A DNA stretch of 33,279 nucleotides, taken from assembly GCA_934636425.1 (NCBI GenBank), contig CAKUAV010000014.1:1-33279 (forward strand), read 5' to 3'. The position numbers and the translations under genes were made by a program. The DNA is from an uncultured Clostridia bacterium. GTDB taxonomy: Bacteria; Bacillota; Clostridia; Christensenellales; Aristaeellaceae. Shown in pieces: positions 8,225 to 16,690 of this stretch. The notes under the pieces are model-generated. The model searched no databases and was not told the DNA's origin. It saw nothing but the letters and a program-made list of their open reading frames with translations. The number at the start of each line of letters is the position of its first letter. Positions within the stretch are counted from its first letter, which is position 1.

Positions 8225-8658
8225 TGCTCTTCACCACCCGATTCCTGGTTATCTTCTCTCTTAATGAACTTGCAGCGGATCGGCATCTTGTGGCTGGCCA
8301 GACGCAGCGCTTCACGAGCGGTTTCCTCGGGAACGCCCTTCATCTCGAACAGCACACGGCCGGGCTTAACGACGGCGCACCAGTACTCGGGCGCGCCCTT
8401 GCCGGAACCCATTCGGGTCTCAGCGGGCTTGGCGGTAACGGGCTTGTCCGGGAAGATCTTGATCCAGACCTGGCCGCCGCGCTTGATGAAACGGGTCATG
8501 GCGACACGGCTCGCCTCGATCTGATTGGACGTAACCCAGCCGGGATCGAGCGCAACCAGACCGTAATCGCCGTAAGCCAGGAAATTGCCGCGCTGGGCCT
8601 TGCCCTTCATGCGGCCGCGCATAACCTTGCGGCGCTTGACTCTCTTCGGCATCAGCAT
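8221..8658 (-). CDS. rplP: 50S ribosomal protein L16
   Basis: A 145-residue protein that organises the A-tRNA binding region of the 50S. Typical segments are MPKRVKRRKVMRGRMKGKA at the N-terminus and GSGKGAPEYWCAVVKPGR in the middle. The first ATG (8658) is preferred to the one two codons later because of its spacing from AGGAGG. It begins 3 nt after the rpsC stop. Confidence 0.97.
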   Translation of the reverse strand: MLMPKRVKRRKVMRGRMKGKAQRGNFLAYGDYGLVALDPGWVTSNQIEASRVAMTRFIKRGGQVWIKIFPDKPVTAKPAETRMGSGKGAPEYWCAVVKPGRVLFEMKGVPEETAREALRLASHKMPIRCKFIKREDNQESGGEEQ

Positions 8659-8661
8659 AGC

Positions 8662-9363
8662 TTATTTCCCTCCTTCTGCCTTATGGCCGCGGCGCTGGGG
8701 GGCGGGAGCGGCTTCTTCAGCCTTCTTCATGCCCTGCAGAACCTGGCCCTTGTAAATCCAAACCTTCACGCCGATGCGGCCGTAAGTGGTCTTCGCCTCG
8801 GCAAAGCCGTAATCGATGTCCGCGCGCAGCGTCTGCAGCGGGATGGAGCCCTCATGATAGCCCTCGCTGCGGGCGATGTCCGCGCCGCCCAGACGGCCGG
8901 AAACCTTGGTCTTGATGCCCTTGACGCCCGGCGTCTTCATCGCGCGGCCAATCGTCTGCTTCATGGCGCGGCGGAAGGAAACGCGCTTCTCGAGCTGCTG
9001 GGCAATGTTCTCGGCGACCAGCTGCGCATCGGCGTCGGGCAGCTTGATCTCCATGATGTTCAGGCTGACCGCCTTGCCGGTGAACGCCTCGATCTCCTTT
9101 TTGAGAGCCTCGACGCCGGCGCCGCCGCGGCCGATGACGATGCCCGGCTTGGCGGTGTGGATGGTCACGGTAACCTTGCTCGCGCTGCGCTCAATATCGA
9201 TCGAGGACACGCCGGACGCATCCAGCTTTTCCTTGAGCATCTTGCGCAGCTTGTAGTCTTCAATCAGGTTATTGGAAAAATCCTTCTTCCCGGCATACCA
9301 CTTGGTGCTCCAGTCAAGGATCACACCGACGCGCGCGCCGTGGGGATTAACCTTCTGACCCAT
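8662..9363 (-). CDS. rpsC: 30S ribosomal protein S3
   Basis: A 233-residue protein at the mRNA entry channel with helicase activity in the ribosome. The KH domain motif VIGRGGAGVEALKKE is near residues 77-91. The C-terminal S3 domain with RLGGADIARSE follows. The last 20 residues are a low-complexity basic tail. It follows rplV after 16 nt. Confidence 0.98.
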   Translation of the reverse strand: MGQKVNPHGARVGVILDWSTKWYAGKKDFSNNLIEDYKLRKMLKEKLDASGVSSIDIERSASKVTVTIHTAKPGIVIGRGGAGVEALKKEIEAFTGKAVSLNIMEIKLPDADAQLVAENIAQQLEKRVSFRRAMKQTIGRAMKTPGVKGIKTKVSGRLGGADIARSEGYHEGSIPLQTLRADIDYGFAEAKTTYGRIGVKVWIYKGQVLQGMKKAEEAAPAPQRRGHKAEGGK

Positions 9364-9379
9364 TATTTTCCCCTCCTAC

Positions 9380-9766
9380 TTACTTGACCTGGTCGAGCAC
9401 GATGGTGATGTGGCAGGTGCGCTTCAGAATCTGATCGGCGCGGCCATGGGAACGCGGCCAATAGCGCTTGAGCGTCGGGCCCTGGTTCGCATAGGTCTCG
9501 GCCACATACAGAGAATCGCGGTTGAGCTGCAGGTTGTTCTCCGCGTTGGCGATGGCGGAGTTGAGCACCTTCAGCGCAACGGGCGCGGCGCTCTTGGGCG
9601 TGTACATCAGGATCGCCTGCGCCTCTTCGGCCTTCTTGCCGCGGATCAGATCAAGAACGATCTTCGCCTTGCGGGAAGAGATGCGAATATAGCGGGCAAT
9701 GGCACGCGGACGCTTATCGGCATTCGCCTTGCGGGCCGCCGCCTTGGTCTTCATTCTGGTTGCCAT
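9380..9766 (-). CDS. rplV: 50S ribosomal protein L22
   Basis: A 128-residue protein whose beta hairpin lines the exit tunnel and forms part of the macrolide pocket constriction. The signature RSHGRADQILKRTCHITIV is near the C-terminus. About 18 residues at the N-terminus are an alanine/lysine-rich extension relative to minimal L22 proteins. It lies 18 nt after rpsS. Confidence 0.97.
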   Translation of the reverse strand: MATRMKTKAAARKANADKRPRAIARYIRISSRKAKIVLDLIRGKKAEEAQAILMYTPKSAAPVALKVLNSAIANAENNLQLNRDSLYVAETYANQGPTLKRYWPRSHGRADQILKRTCHITIVLDQVK

Positions 9767-9784
9767 TTTCTTTCTCTCCTTCCA

Positions 9785-10063
9785 TCAGCTGCGGGCGGAC
9801 GCCTTTTCACCAGCGTGACCCCGGAAGGTGCGGGTGGGCGCAAACTCACCGAATTTATGGCCGACCATGTCCTCGGTAACATAGACCGGAACGTGCTTAC
9901 GGCCGTCGTGGACGGCGACGGTGTGACCGACGAAATCCGGGAAAATGGTGCTCGCGCGGGACCAGGTCTTCAGGACCTTCTTTTCACCGGCCGCATTCAT
10001 TGCCTGAACGCGCTTGAGCAGCGCGCTCTGGATAAACGGGCCCTTCTTAACAGATCTGCTCAT
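9785..10063 (-). CDS. rpsS: 30S ribosomal protein S19
   Basis: A 92-residue protein of the 30S head that pairs with S13. The N-terminus MSRSVKKGPFIQSALLKRV and the C-terminal GHKFGEFAPTRTFRGH are family signatures. Length is normal. The gap from rplB is 32 nt, among the longest inside the S10 portion. Confidence 0.98.
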   Translation of the reverse strand: MSRSVKKGPFIQSALLKRVQAMNAAGEKKVLKTWSRASTIFPDFVGHTVAVHDGRKHVPVYVTEDMVGHKFGEFAPTRTFRGHAGEKASARS

Positions 10064-10095
10064 GGTAAGCAGCAGCCTCCTTCCTTAAGAAAACC

Positions 10096-10926
10096 TTACT
10101 TGCCGGCTCTCTTGACGATCAACTTGTCGGAATACTTGCGATGCTTGCGGGTCTTGACGCCCTGAGTGGGCTTGCCCCACGGAGACATCGGAGCGGGCAT
10201 GCCGACCGGGGAGCGGCCTTCGCCGCCGCCGTGCGGGTGATCGCAGGGGTTCATGACAACGCCGCGGACGGTGGGACGAATGCCCATGTGGCGGGTGCGG
10301 CCGGCCTTGCCGATGCGCACGTTCTCATGATCCGGATTGCCGACCTGGCCGATTGTGGCGCGGCAGGTGGTCAGAACCTTGCGGACTTCGCCGGAGGGCA
10401 GACGAACCTGGGCGTAAACGCCTTCCTTGGCCATCAGCTGAGCGGCGGTGCCGGCGGAGCGGACCATCTGGCCGCCGTGGCCGGGCTTGAACTCGATGTT
10501 GTGGATCAGCGTGCCGACCGGGATATTCGCGATGGGCAGGCAGTTGCCGGGCTTGATGTCGGCCTCGGCGCCGCTGACGACGGTGTCGCCAACCTTCAGA
10601 TCCAGGGGAGCCAGGATGTAGCGCTTCTCGCCGTCGGCGTAAACCAGCAGAGCGATGAAGCAGGTACGGTTCGGATCGTACTCGATCGAAGCGACCTTCG
10701 CCGGGATGTTGTCCTTGTTGCGGCGGAAGTCGATGATGCGGTACTTACGGCGCTCGCCGCCGCCCTGATGACGGACGGTGATCTTGCCGGTGTTGTTGCG
10801 GCCGGCTTTGTGGCGCAGATCAGTCGTCAGGGACTTCTCGGGCGCCTTCTTGGTCAGACCTTCGTAGGACAGAACCGACATGAAGCGCCGGGCAGGCGAG
10901 GTCGGCTTGTACACTCGGATAGCCAT
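10096..10926 (-). CDS. rplB: 50S ribosomal protein L2
   Basis: A 276-residue primary 23S rRNA-binding protein needed for subunit joining and peptidyl-transferase assembly. The N-terminal OB-fold and SH3-like domains are complete. The near-invariant loop MNPCDHPHGGGEGR lies near residue 225. Length matches the family (about 273-277). Confidence 0.98.
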   Translation of the reverse strand: MAIRVYKPTSPARRFMSVLSYEGLTKKAPEKSLTTDLRHKAGRNNTGKITVRHQGGGERRKYRIIDFRRNKDNIPAKVASIEYDPNRTCFIALLVYADGEKRYILAPLDLKVGDTVVSGAEADIKPGNCLPIANIPVGTLIHNIEFKPGHGGQMVRSAGTAAQLMAKEGVYAQVRLPSGEVRKVLTTCRATIGQVGNPDHENVRIGKAGRTRHMGIRPTVRGVVMNPCDHPHGGGEGRSPVGMPAPMSPWGKPTQGVKTRKHRKYSDKLIVKRAGK

Positions 10927-10942
10927 TTTGCTTTACCTCCCT

Positions 10943-11239
10943 TTACTGCGCCATGCCTTCGAAGAACTCGATGGTCTTGGAGCCTTCGGTCAGCTTGACG
11001 TAAGCCTTTTTGCGCTCCGGGCGACGGCCCTGAGTGCGACCCTGGCGCTTCATCTTGCCTTCAGTGCGCAGGGTGTTGACGGATTCAACCTTAACGCCGA
11101 ATATGGTCTCGACAGCCTTCTTGATTTCAGTCTTGTTGGCGCCGATTGCCACTTCGAAAGCATATTTCTTATCAGCCATGCCGTCGTAGCTCTTTTCGGT
11201 CAGAACCGGACGAAAGATGATGTCATAGGGCGATTTCAT
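10943..11239 (-). CDS. rplW: 50S ribosomal protein L23
   Basis: A 98-residue protein at the tunnel exit and the main docking site of trigger factor. It shows the family pattern IIFRPVLTEKSYDGMADKKY and the loop with GRRPERKKAYVKL. Its ATG overlaps the rplD stop by one base (TGATG), so translation is likely coupled. Confidence 0.98.
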   Translation of the reverse strand: MKSPYDIIFRPVLTEKSYDGMADKKYAFEVAIGANKTEIKKAVETIFGVKVESVNTLRTEGKMKRQGRTQGRRPERKKAYVKLTEGSKTIEFFEGMAQ

Positions 11240-11862
11240 CAGTCGTAAACCTCCTCTACCAGCTTTACGGCGTCCTGAGTCACGATGAACTTATCGTAAT
11301 TCAGAATATCCAGAACGTTGAGCGTGTTGACGTAAGCCGTCTTGACGCCGGGGATGTTGGCCGCGGCGCGGACGACGCTTTCGTCGCGCTCAGGCAGAAC
11401 GATCAGAGCCTTGCGCGTGGCGCCCAGATCCTTGAGCATCTTGACGACGATGCGGGTCTTGGCCTCGGCCAGCTCCAGCTTGTCCAGAACGATCATGTCG
11501 TTCTCGGCAACCTTGCTGCTCAGCGCGCCGAGCATCGCCAGACGGCGAACCTTGCGCAGAACCTTGATGCGATAGTCGCGGGGCTTGGGCGCGAACACCA
11601 CGCCGCCGTGGGTGAACTGAGGCGCTCTGCGGCCATGATGACGCGCGTTGCCGGTGCCCTTCTGGCGATAGATCTTGCGACCGCCGCCGCGGACTTCGGT
11701 GCGGGTCAGCGCGGACTGAGTGCCCTGACGCATGGCGTTGAGCTGGGCGCGAACCACCATGTGGATCGCGGATTCATTAATTTCGGCGCCGAAAATCGCA
11801 TCGGAGAGCTCGAGCTCGCCGACCTGGGCGCCCTGCATATTGAGTACTGCTACCTTAGGCAT
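11239..11862 (-). CDS. rplD: 50S ribosomal protein L4
   Basis: A 207-residue protein with the long basic loop that reaches the exit tunnel (RTEVRGGGRKIYRQKGTGNA). Downstream AMLGALSSK and the C-terminal domain are complete. In gamma-proteobacteria L4 represses the S10 operon through the leader RNA. A structured leader exists here too, but no homology to the known one can be shown by eye. Confidence 0.98.
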   Translation of the reverse strand: MPKVAVLNMQGAQVGELELSDAIFGAEINESAIHMVVRAQLNAMRQGTQSALTRTEVRGGGRKIYRQKGTGNARHHGRRAPQFTHGGVVFAPKPRDYRIKVLRKVRRLAMLGALSSKVAENDMIVLDKLELAEAKTRIVVKMLKDLGATRKALIVLPERDESVVRAAANIPGVKTAYVNTLNVLDILNYDKFIVTQDAVKLVEEVYD

Positions 11863-11879
11863 TTTTTCGTCCTCCTTCC

Positions 11880-12521
11880 TTAAGCCTTGACCGAATTACG
11901 GACGAAGAGCAGGCAGCCCTTGGCTCCGGGCACGGCGCCCTTGATCAGGAGCAGATTGCGCTCAGCGTCGACGCGAACCACTTCAAGATTCTGGATGGTG
12001 ACCTTTTCGGAACCGTACTGGCCAGCCATGCGCTTGTTCTTGAAGACGCGGGAGGGATCGGAGTTGGCGCTCAGGGAGCCAACGCCGCGATGGTACTTGG
12101 AACCGTGACCCATGGGGCCGGTGTGCATGTTCCATCTCTGGATGGGGCCGGTGTAGCCGTGACCCTTGCTGATGCCCGAAACATCAATTTTGTCGCCTTC
12201 CGCAAAGACGTCGCACTTGATGGACTGGCCCACCTGATAGGGCGTGATGTCGTCCAGGCGAAGCTCGCGCAGATAGCGCGTGGCGCTGACGCCAGCCTTC
12301 GCAAAGTGGCCTAGCTCGGGCTTGTTCTTCAGTTTCTTCGCACGCTCTTCGGCGAGCTCACCGAAACCGACCTGAACTGCCTCATAGCCGTCGGTAGCCT
12401 TGGTCTTGATCTGCGTCACGACGCAGGGACCGGCTTCAACGACCGTGACCGGCACGAGACGACCGTCCGCAAGGAAGATCTGGGTCATGCCAATCTTTTT
12501 GCCGAGTATTGCCTTGTTCAT
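11880..12521 (-). CDS. rplC: 50S ribosomal protein L3
   Basis: A 213-residue protein that initiates 50S assembly and reaches close to the peptidyl-transferase centre. MNKAILGKKIGMTQIF at the N-terminus and the central-loop segment GPMGHGSKYHRGVGSL are family signatures. It follows rpsJ after 19 nt. Confidence 0.98.
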   Translation of the reverse strand: MNKAILGKKIGMTQIFLADGRLVPVTVVEAGPCVVTQIKTKATDGYEAVQVGFGELAEERAKKLKNKPELGHFAKAGVSATRYLRELRLDDITPYQVGQSIKCDVFAEGDKIDVSGISKGHGYTGPIQRWNMHTGPMGHGSKYHRGVGSLSANSDPSRVFKNKRMAGQYGSEKVTIQNLEVVRVDAERNLLLIKGAVPGAKGCLLFVRNSVKA

Positions 12522-12540
12522 TGTTGCACCTCCAAAAGCA

Positions 12541-12849
12541 TTACAGCTTGATCTCGATTTCGACGCCGGCCGGCAGATCCAGCTTGGTCAGCGCGTCCAT
12601 CGTCTGGGGCGTGGGGTTCAGGATGTCAATCAGACGCTTGTGCGTTCTGAGCTCGAACTGCTCGCGGCTGTCCTTGTGCTTGTGCGGGGAGCGCAGGATG
12701 GTCACGATCTCCTTCTCGGTGGGGAGCGGGATCGGACCGCTGACGCGGGCCTTCGTGCGCTTCGCGGCCTCCACGATACGAGCAGCGGACTGGTCGATCA
12801 CGGTGTGCTCGTAGGCCTTGAGCTTAATCCTGATTTTCTGGTTGGCCAT
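12541..12849 (-). CDS. rpsJ: 30S ribosomal protein S10 (NusE)
   Basis: A 102-residue protein with MANQKIRIKLKAYEHTVID at the start and the SGPIPLPTEKEIVTILRSPH signature. It is part of the 30S head and also acts as NusE in antitermination complexes with NusB and NusG. It is the first gene of the S10 cluster, with GGAGG 7 nt before the ATG. No str-operon genes (rpsL, rpsG, fusA, tuf) lie upstream, where a divergent glycan operon is found instead. Confidence 0.98.
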   Translation of the reverse strand: MANQKIRIKLKAYEHTVIDQSAARIVEAAKRTKARVSGPIPLPTEKEIVTILRSPHKHKDSREQFELRTHKRLIDILNPTPQTMDALTKLDLPAGVEIEIKL

Positions 12850-13058
12850 TGGGGTTCCTCCTTCTTGAACTCATGCACACGCTGCCGGGCGTGTCCTTTT
12901 CTTTTTTTACGACGGCGCATGAGCCCCGTCGTCCGATTGGCGGACTGGTCCCCGGAAATTACCGGGATGCATCCCGCAACCTTCCGGTTCATCCCTCCCT
13001 GTGTGATTCGGGCGTGAAACCCGATCCGGCAACACACACAGACATCTGCATTCACAGA
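12850..13058 (-). promoter_or_regulatory. Structured 5' leader of the S10 operon
   Basis: About 210 nt separate the predicted transcription start from the rpsJ ATG. The minus-strand RNA can form several stems. One pairs 12952-12957 with 12982-12987 (CCGGAA/TTCCGG) and encloses a perfect CGGGA/TCCCG stem at 12963-12976, leaving a symmetric internal loop. A second pairs 12999-13004 with 13036-13041 and contains the stem-loop 13005-13026. A third is a hairpin at about 12911-12933 (ACGACGG arms). Long structured leaders are known sites of ribosomal-protein autoregulation. The regulator here is unknown; L4 is a guess. Confidence 0.5.
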
Positions 13059-13065
13059 CTCATAT

Positions 13066-13094
13066 ATTATATCGTATCCCCGTCCCATTCTCAA
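13066..13094 (-). promoter_or_regulatory. Sigma-A promoter of the S10 ribosomal operon
   Basis: On the minus strand there is TTGAGA at 13094-13089, a 17-nt spacer, and a perfect TATAAT at 13071-13066. The flanking DNA is unusually AT-rich for this GC-rich window. The predicted start site is near 13059, giving a leader of about 210 nt before rpsJ. It is the only clear promoter seen for the ribosomal cluster. Confidence 0.8.
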
Positions 13095-13265
13095 GCAATT
13101 TTTTCGTAAATTTATTTCTTTTCCGTTAAAAGATGTGACAATTCCCATCCGCACGCGCCCGCGCGTCTTTTTGTCGCTTCCTATTATATATGCGGCAGGA
13201 TTTTTCAAGCCGCCGTCGAACGTTTCTACTCAGGATTTCATTTGCCGTTCAAAGGAGATATTTTT

Positions 13266-14381
13266 ATGAAAAAGCACTATGACGTCGCCGCCTACATATG
13301 GCCCGCCTATACGGGCGACGAGCCGCGCACGCGCATGTTCTGGCCCGAGGGCATGGGCGAATGGCAGTCCGTGCGCTCGGCCAAGGCGAAATTCCCCGGC
13401 CACGACTGGCCGCGCCGCCCGCTGTGGGGCTATGTCAACGAGGCTGACCCCGCCGTGATGGAAATGCAGATCAACGAGGCCGTGCGCCACGGCGTGAACG
13501 TATTCATCTACGACTGGTACTGGTACGACCGCCGCCCATTCCTCGAGAACTGCCTGAACGACGGCTTTCTCAAGGCGAAAAACCGAAACGACATGAAATT
13601 CTATCTCATGTGGGCGAATCACGACGCGAACACGCTGTGGGACAAGCGCATCTCCTCCGACGTCAACACGGTCATCTGGCAGGGCAGCCAGCCGCGCGAG
13701 GAATTTGAGCGCGCCATGAAGCACGTCGTGCGCGACTACTTCACATTGCCCAATTACTACACCATCGACGGCAAGCCCGTGTTCATGATATACGACGTGC
13801 CCAACCTCGTGCGCGGGCTGGGCGGCCTTTCCGAAACGCGCGCGGCGATCAAATGGCTGCGCGAGGAATGCGCGCGCGCCGGGCTGAGCGGCGTGCATCT
13901 TCAGTTCACAATGTGGAGCGAGCGCGCCACGAACGTATCCGGCGTGGACGGCGAGAAGGACGTGCCGGCAGCAGCGTTCGATTCGCTGGGCTTCGACAGC
14001 TGCTCGCACTATCAGTTCGTCCACTTCACGAACATTGACCGCGACTATGGCAACGTGCTGCCCGACGTGAAGGCCGAGTATGAAAAGCTGGACAGGACGC
14101 TGTCCGTCCCCTATTTCCCGCACGTCAGCGTCGGCTGGGACAACAACCCGCGCTTCGATACATTCCGGCCGGGCATACTGCGCGACTGCACGGCGGAGAA
14201 CATCGAGAAGGCGCTCGTTCAGGCGCGCGATTACGCCGACGCGCATCCCAACCAGCCGCCGCTGATTACGATCAACAGCTGGAACGAGTGGACGGAGAGC
14301 AGTTATCTCGAGCCGGACGACCTGCGCGGCTACGGCTATCTGGACGCAATCAGGCGCGTATTCTGCGATCAGGAGGACTGA
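13266..14381 (+). CDS. GH99-like glycoside hydrolase / WbsX-family protein
   Basis: A 371-residue protein resembling the GH99-like domain also called WbsX. Family features are the N-terminal AYIWPAY strand, GVNVFIYDWYWYDRRPFLE (about residues 79-97), FYLMWANHD, and the C-terminal NSWNEWTESSYLEPD. E341 and E344 in NEWTE have the E-x-x-E spacing of the GH99 catalytic pair. True GH99 enzymes are endo-alpha-mannosidases; many WbsX-like relatives are uncharacterised. No signal peptide is present, so it should be cytoplasmic. The ATG at 13266 follows AAAGGAG; an upstream TTG at 13242 has no such site. It is the first gene of a five-gene operon. No convincing plus-strand promoter was found, only an AT-rich patch at 13181-13192. 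Confidence 0.8.
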   Translation: MKKHYDVAAYIWPAYTGDEPRTRMFWPEGMGEWQSVRSAKAKFPGHDWPRRPLWGYVNEADPAVMEMQINEAVRHGVNVFIYDWYWYDRRPFLENCLNDGFLKAKNRNDMKFYLMWANHDANTLWDKRISSDVNTVIWQGSQPREEFERAMKHVVRDYFTLPNYYTIDGKPVFMIYDVPNLVRGLGGLSETRAAIKWLREECARAGLSGVHLQFTMWSERATNVSGVDGEKDVPAAAFDSLGFDSCSHYQFVHFTNIDRDYGNVLPDVKAEYEKLDRTLSVPYFPHVSVGWDNNPRFDTFRPGILRDCTAENIEKALVQARDYADAHPNQPPLITINSWNEWTESSYLEPDDLRGYGYLDAIRRVFCDQED

Positions 14382-14387
14382 TACAAT

Positions 14388-15479
14388 ATGAAGCTTTCCA
14401 ACACACTGTACTGCCTCAAGCGCAAAGGAGCGCTGCGCGTGGCCTATTTCGGCGGCTCGATCACCGAGGGCGGCGGGCAGTACGGCTGGCGCGAGCGCAC
14501 GACCGCCTGGCTGCAGGAAACGTTCCCCAACGCGGAGATCACCGAGATTCAGGCGGCCATCGGCGGCACCGGCTCGGGGCTGGGCGCTTACCGCTGCGAC
14601 CGCGATGTGATCGCGCACAGGCCGGATCTGACGTTCATCGAGTTCGCCGTCAACGATTCCGGCGCGAAGCCTGCCGACACGCAGCGCAATATCGAAGCCT
14701 GCGTGCGCAAGATCATGCGCGCCAACCCGCAGGGCGAAATCGTGTTCGTCTATACGATCACAAAGACCATATATGAAGGGCTTGCCGAGGGCAAGCCCTA
14801 TGTCTCGCGCGATGTGGACGAGGGCATTGCTTCCTATTATAATTGGCCGTCGGTCGACGTTGGAACGCCGTTGGCCGAGGCGGTCATGCGCGCGGGCGGC
14901 GACTGGCTCAAGTACACCGAAGACACAGTGCATCCCAACGCCGAGGGCTACGCCTTCTGCACCCGCGCCGCGATCGACGCGCTGACCGAGCTGCTGAGCG
15001 GCGACGTGATCGACGCGCCTATTACCTATCCCCTGCCCATCCCGATGGTGGACGACGTGCCCGAGAGCGCGCATCTCTGCGACGCGCAGCCGCTCTGCGA
15101 CGAAATCGCGCAGCCGGACACCGCCGTCGAGCACAACTGGAAAAAGCTGCTGCTGACGCTGGCGCGGCGCTGGCCGGGCACAATCGGCGCGAACAGGCCG
15201 AACGCCGAGCTGACGATCCCCTTCAGCGGCGCGTCCATCGCGCTCTACTACATGATCGCCAGCGATTCCGGCAAGTTCGAATGGAAAATCGACGGCGGCG
15301 AGTGGAAGCGCTACAACACGTTCGATCACTACGCGCTCTCGTTTGCCCGCGCGGCGTTTGTGTTGCTTCGGGACGACCTGCCCGCGGGCGATCACACGCT
15401 GACAATACGCGTCTGCGACGAGAAGGACGCTCGCTCGACCGGCCGCTGGATCCGCATCGGCGCATACGGCGTACGCTGA
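14388..15479 (+). CDS. SGNH/GDSL-family esterase with C-terminal beta domain
   Basis: A 363-residue protein. The SGNH blocks are visible: GGSIT with nucleophile S24, a glycine-rich block II at about 58-66, N89 in AVND, and D179/H182 in DTVHPN. This fits a carbohydrate deacetylase or acylesterase. Residues from about 240 to 363 form a second, beta-rich region (FEWKIDGGEWKRY, DLPAGDHTLTIRV), probably a beta sandwich as in some bimodular carbohydrate esterases. No signal peptide. It starts 6 nt after the GH99-like gene with AGGAGG inside that gene's end, so the two are translationally linked. The exact substrate cannot be told from sequence. Confidence 0.8.
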   Translation: MKLSNTLYCLKRKGALRVAYFGGSITEGGGQYGWRERTTAWLQETFPNAEITEIQAAIGGTGSGLGAYRCDRDVIAHRPDLTFIEFAVNDSGAKPADTQRNIEACVRKIMRANPQGEIVFVYTITKTIYEGLAEGKPYVSRDVDEGIASYYNWPSVDVGTPLAEAVMRAGGDWLKYTEDTVHPNAEGYAFCTRAAIDALTELLSGDVIDAPITYPLPIPMVDDVPESAHLCDAQPLCDEIAQPDTAVEHNWKKLLLTLARRWPGTIGANRPNAELTIPFSGASIALYYMIASDSGKFEWKIDGGEWKRYNTFDHYALSFARAAFVLLRDDLPAGDHTLTIRVCDEKDARSTGRWIRIGAYGVR

Positions 15480-15497
15480 TTTTAGGAGGATTGAACA

Positions 15498-16679
15498 ATG
15501 AGCACAATCTGGACAGAGAACAACATCATCCCCATCATTGACGAATACGACGTGTGCGTCGTGGGCGGCGGCGTGGCCGGCGTGGCGGCGGCGCTGTCTG
15601 CGGCCCGCGAGGGCGCGCGCACCTGCCTGATCGAGAAGGAATACGCGCTGGGCGGACTGGCGACGCTCGGCCTGATCGTCTACTATCTGCCGCTGTGCGA
15701 CGGCAAGGGACGGCAGGTGATCGGCGGCATCAGCGAGGAACTGCTCAAGGCCTCCATCAAATACGCCGCGGGCGATCTGCCCGAGTGCTGGGCCGACAAA
15801 AACGGCGATCCGGAGGCGCGCAAATCCAGCCGCTACCGCACAAAGTTCGAGGCCGCGCCCTTCATCATCGCCATGGAGGAAATGCTGACCGGCTGCGGCG
15901 TTCGCCTGATCTATGACAGCCGTTTCTGCGGCGTTCATCGCGAAAACGGCCATATCGACGGCGTGATCATCGAGAACAAGTCCGGCCGGCTGGGCGTGGC
16001 CGCGCGCATGGTGATCGACGCGACCGGCGACGCGGACGTGTGCCACGCTGCGGGCGAAAAGACCGTCTCATGGGCGGGCAATGTCTGCACGGGCTGGTAT
16101 TTCGCCAACGGCGGCGAGGGGCTGCGGCTGCGCGGCTGCTCCGACCCGATCCACGGAAAGATCCCCGAGGGACACCGCTATTACGCGGGCGATCGCTTTG
16201 AGGACGTGACTCAGCACGCCATCGACGGCCGGCGCATGATCATGGCCGACGTGATGAAGCTGCGCGCCGCGGGCGACGAGACCGCCTACCCCTTCCTCAT
16301 TCCGACCTACGACGGCATGCGCATGACCCGCCGCCTGAGCGCGGCCTACACGCTGGACGAGAGCGAGGCCTTCACCGACTTTGAGGACAGCGTCGGCCTG
16401 ACCGGCGACTGGCGCAAGTGCGGCCCTGTGTTCGCGCTGCCCTGGCGCACAATGATGGGCGTGGAGAACGACAATCTGGCCGCGGCGGGGCGCTGCATCA
16501 GCGTCACGAACGACATGTGGGACATCACGCGCGTCATCCCCACCGCCGCGCTGACCGGCGAGATCACCGGTCTGGCCGCCGCCATGGCCGTGCGCCGCGG
16601 GCTCAGACTGCCCGAGTTGAACGTCGCGCTGCTCCAGGACGCGCTCAGGAGCAATGGCAACATCATCGAAAAGCCGTAA
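15498..16679 (+). CDS. FAD-dependent oxidoreductase (FAD_oxidored-like)
   Basis: A 393-residue protein with a Rossmann dinucleotide motif, G23-x-G25-x-x-G28, followed by LIEKEYALGGLATLG, as in the FAD_oxidored (Pfam PF12831) group. VIDATGDADVCHAAGE near residue 173 and AAGRCISVTNDMWDITRVIPT near residue 329 fit the second half of the FAD-binding fold. Proteins of this group are frequent beside carbohydrate genes in gut bacteria and mostly lack a known substrate. It lies 18 nt after the esterase with TTAGGAGG upstream. Its presence suggests that a sugar or sugar-derived group is oxidised, which is inference. Confidence 0.8.
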   Translation: MSTIWTENNIIPIIDEYDVCVVGGGVAGVAAALSAAREGARTCLIEKEYALGGLATLGLIVYYLPLCDGKGRQVIGGISEELLKASIKYAAGDLPECWADKNGDPEARKSSRYRTKFEAAPFIIAMEEMLTGCGVRLIYDSRFCGVHRENGHIDGVIIENKSGRLGVAARMVIDATGDADVCHAAGEKTVSWAGNVCTGWYFANGGEGLRLRGCSDPIHGKIPEGHRYYAGDRFEDVTQHAIDGRRMIMADVMKLRAAGDETAYPFLIPTYDGMRMTRRLSAAYTLDESEAFTDFEDSVGLTGDWRKCGPVFALPWRTMMGVENDNLAAAGRCISVTNDMWDITRVIPTAALTGEITGLAAAMAVRRGLRLPELNVALLQDALRSNGNIIEKP

Positions 16680-16690
16680 GGAGATTCAGC

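Noticed and set aside
12911..12933. Hairpin with ACGACGG/CCGTCGT arms as a terminator
   Set aside because: The T-run is on the 5' side on the plus strand, and on the minus strand A residues follow, so it cannot act as an intrinsic terminator in either direction.
13181..13192. AT-rich TATTATATATG as a plus-strand -10 for the glycan operon
   Set aside because: No acceptable -35 lies 16-18 nt upstream. It may still be part of the promoter, but I cannot support it.
12798..13208. Possible leader peptide overlapping the rpsJ start, with an inner ATG after GGGAGGG
   Set aside because: The frame crosses the predicted -10 region, so only its inner part could be transcribed. It is very basic and has no recognisable pattern. 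It may matter for attenuation but cannot be supported.
13230..16046. A 938-codon open frame on the minus strand
   Set aside because: It lies opposite three clear plus-strand genes with intact catalytic motifs. Long antisense frames are expected from GC-rich third positions, and its translation is low-complexity and unlike any protein I know.
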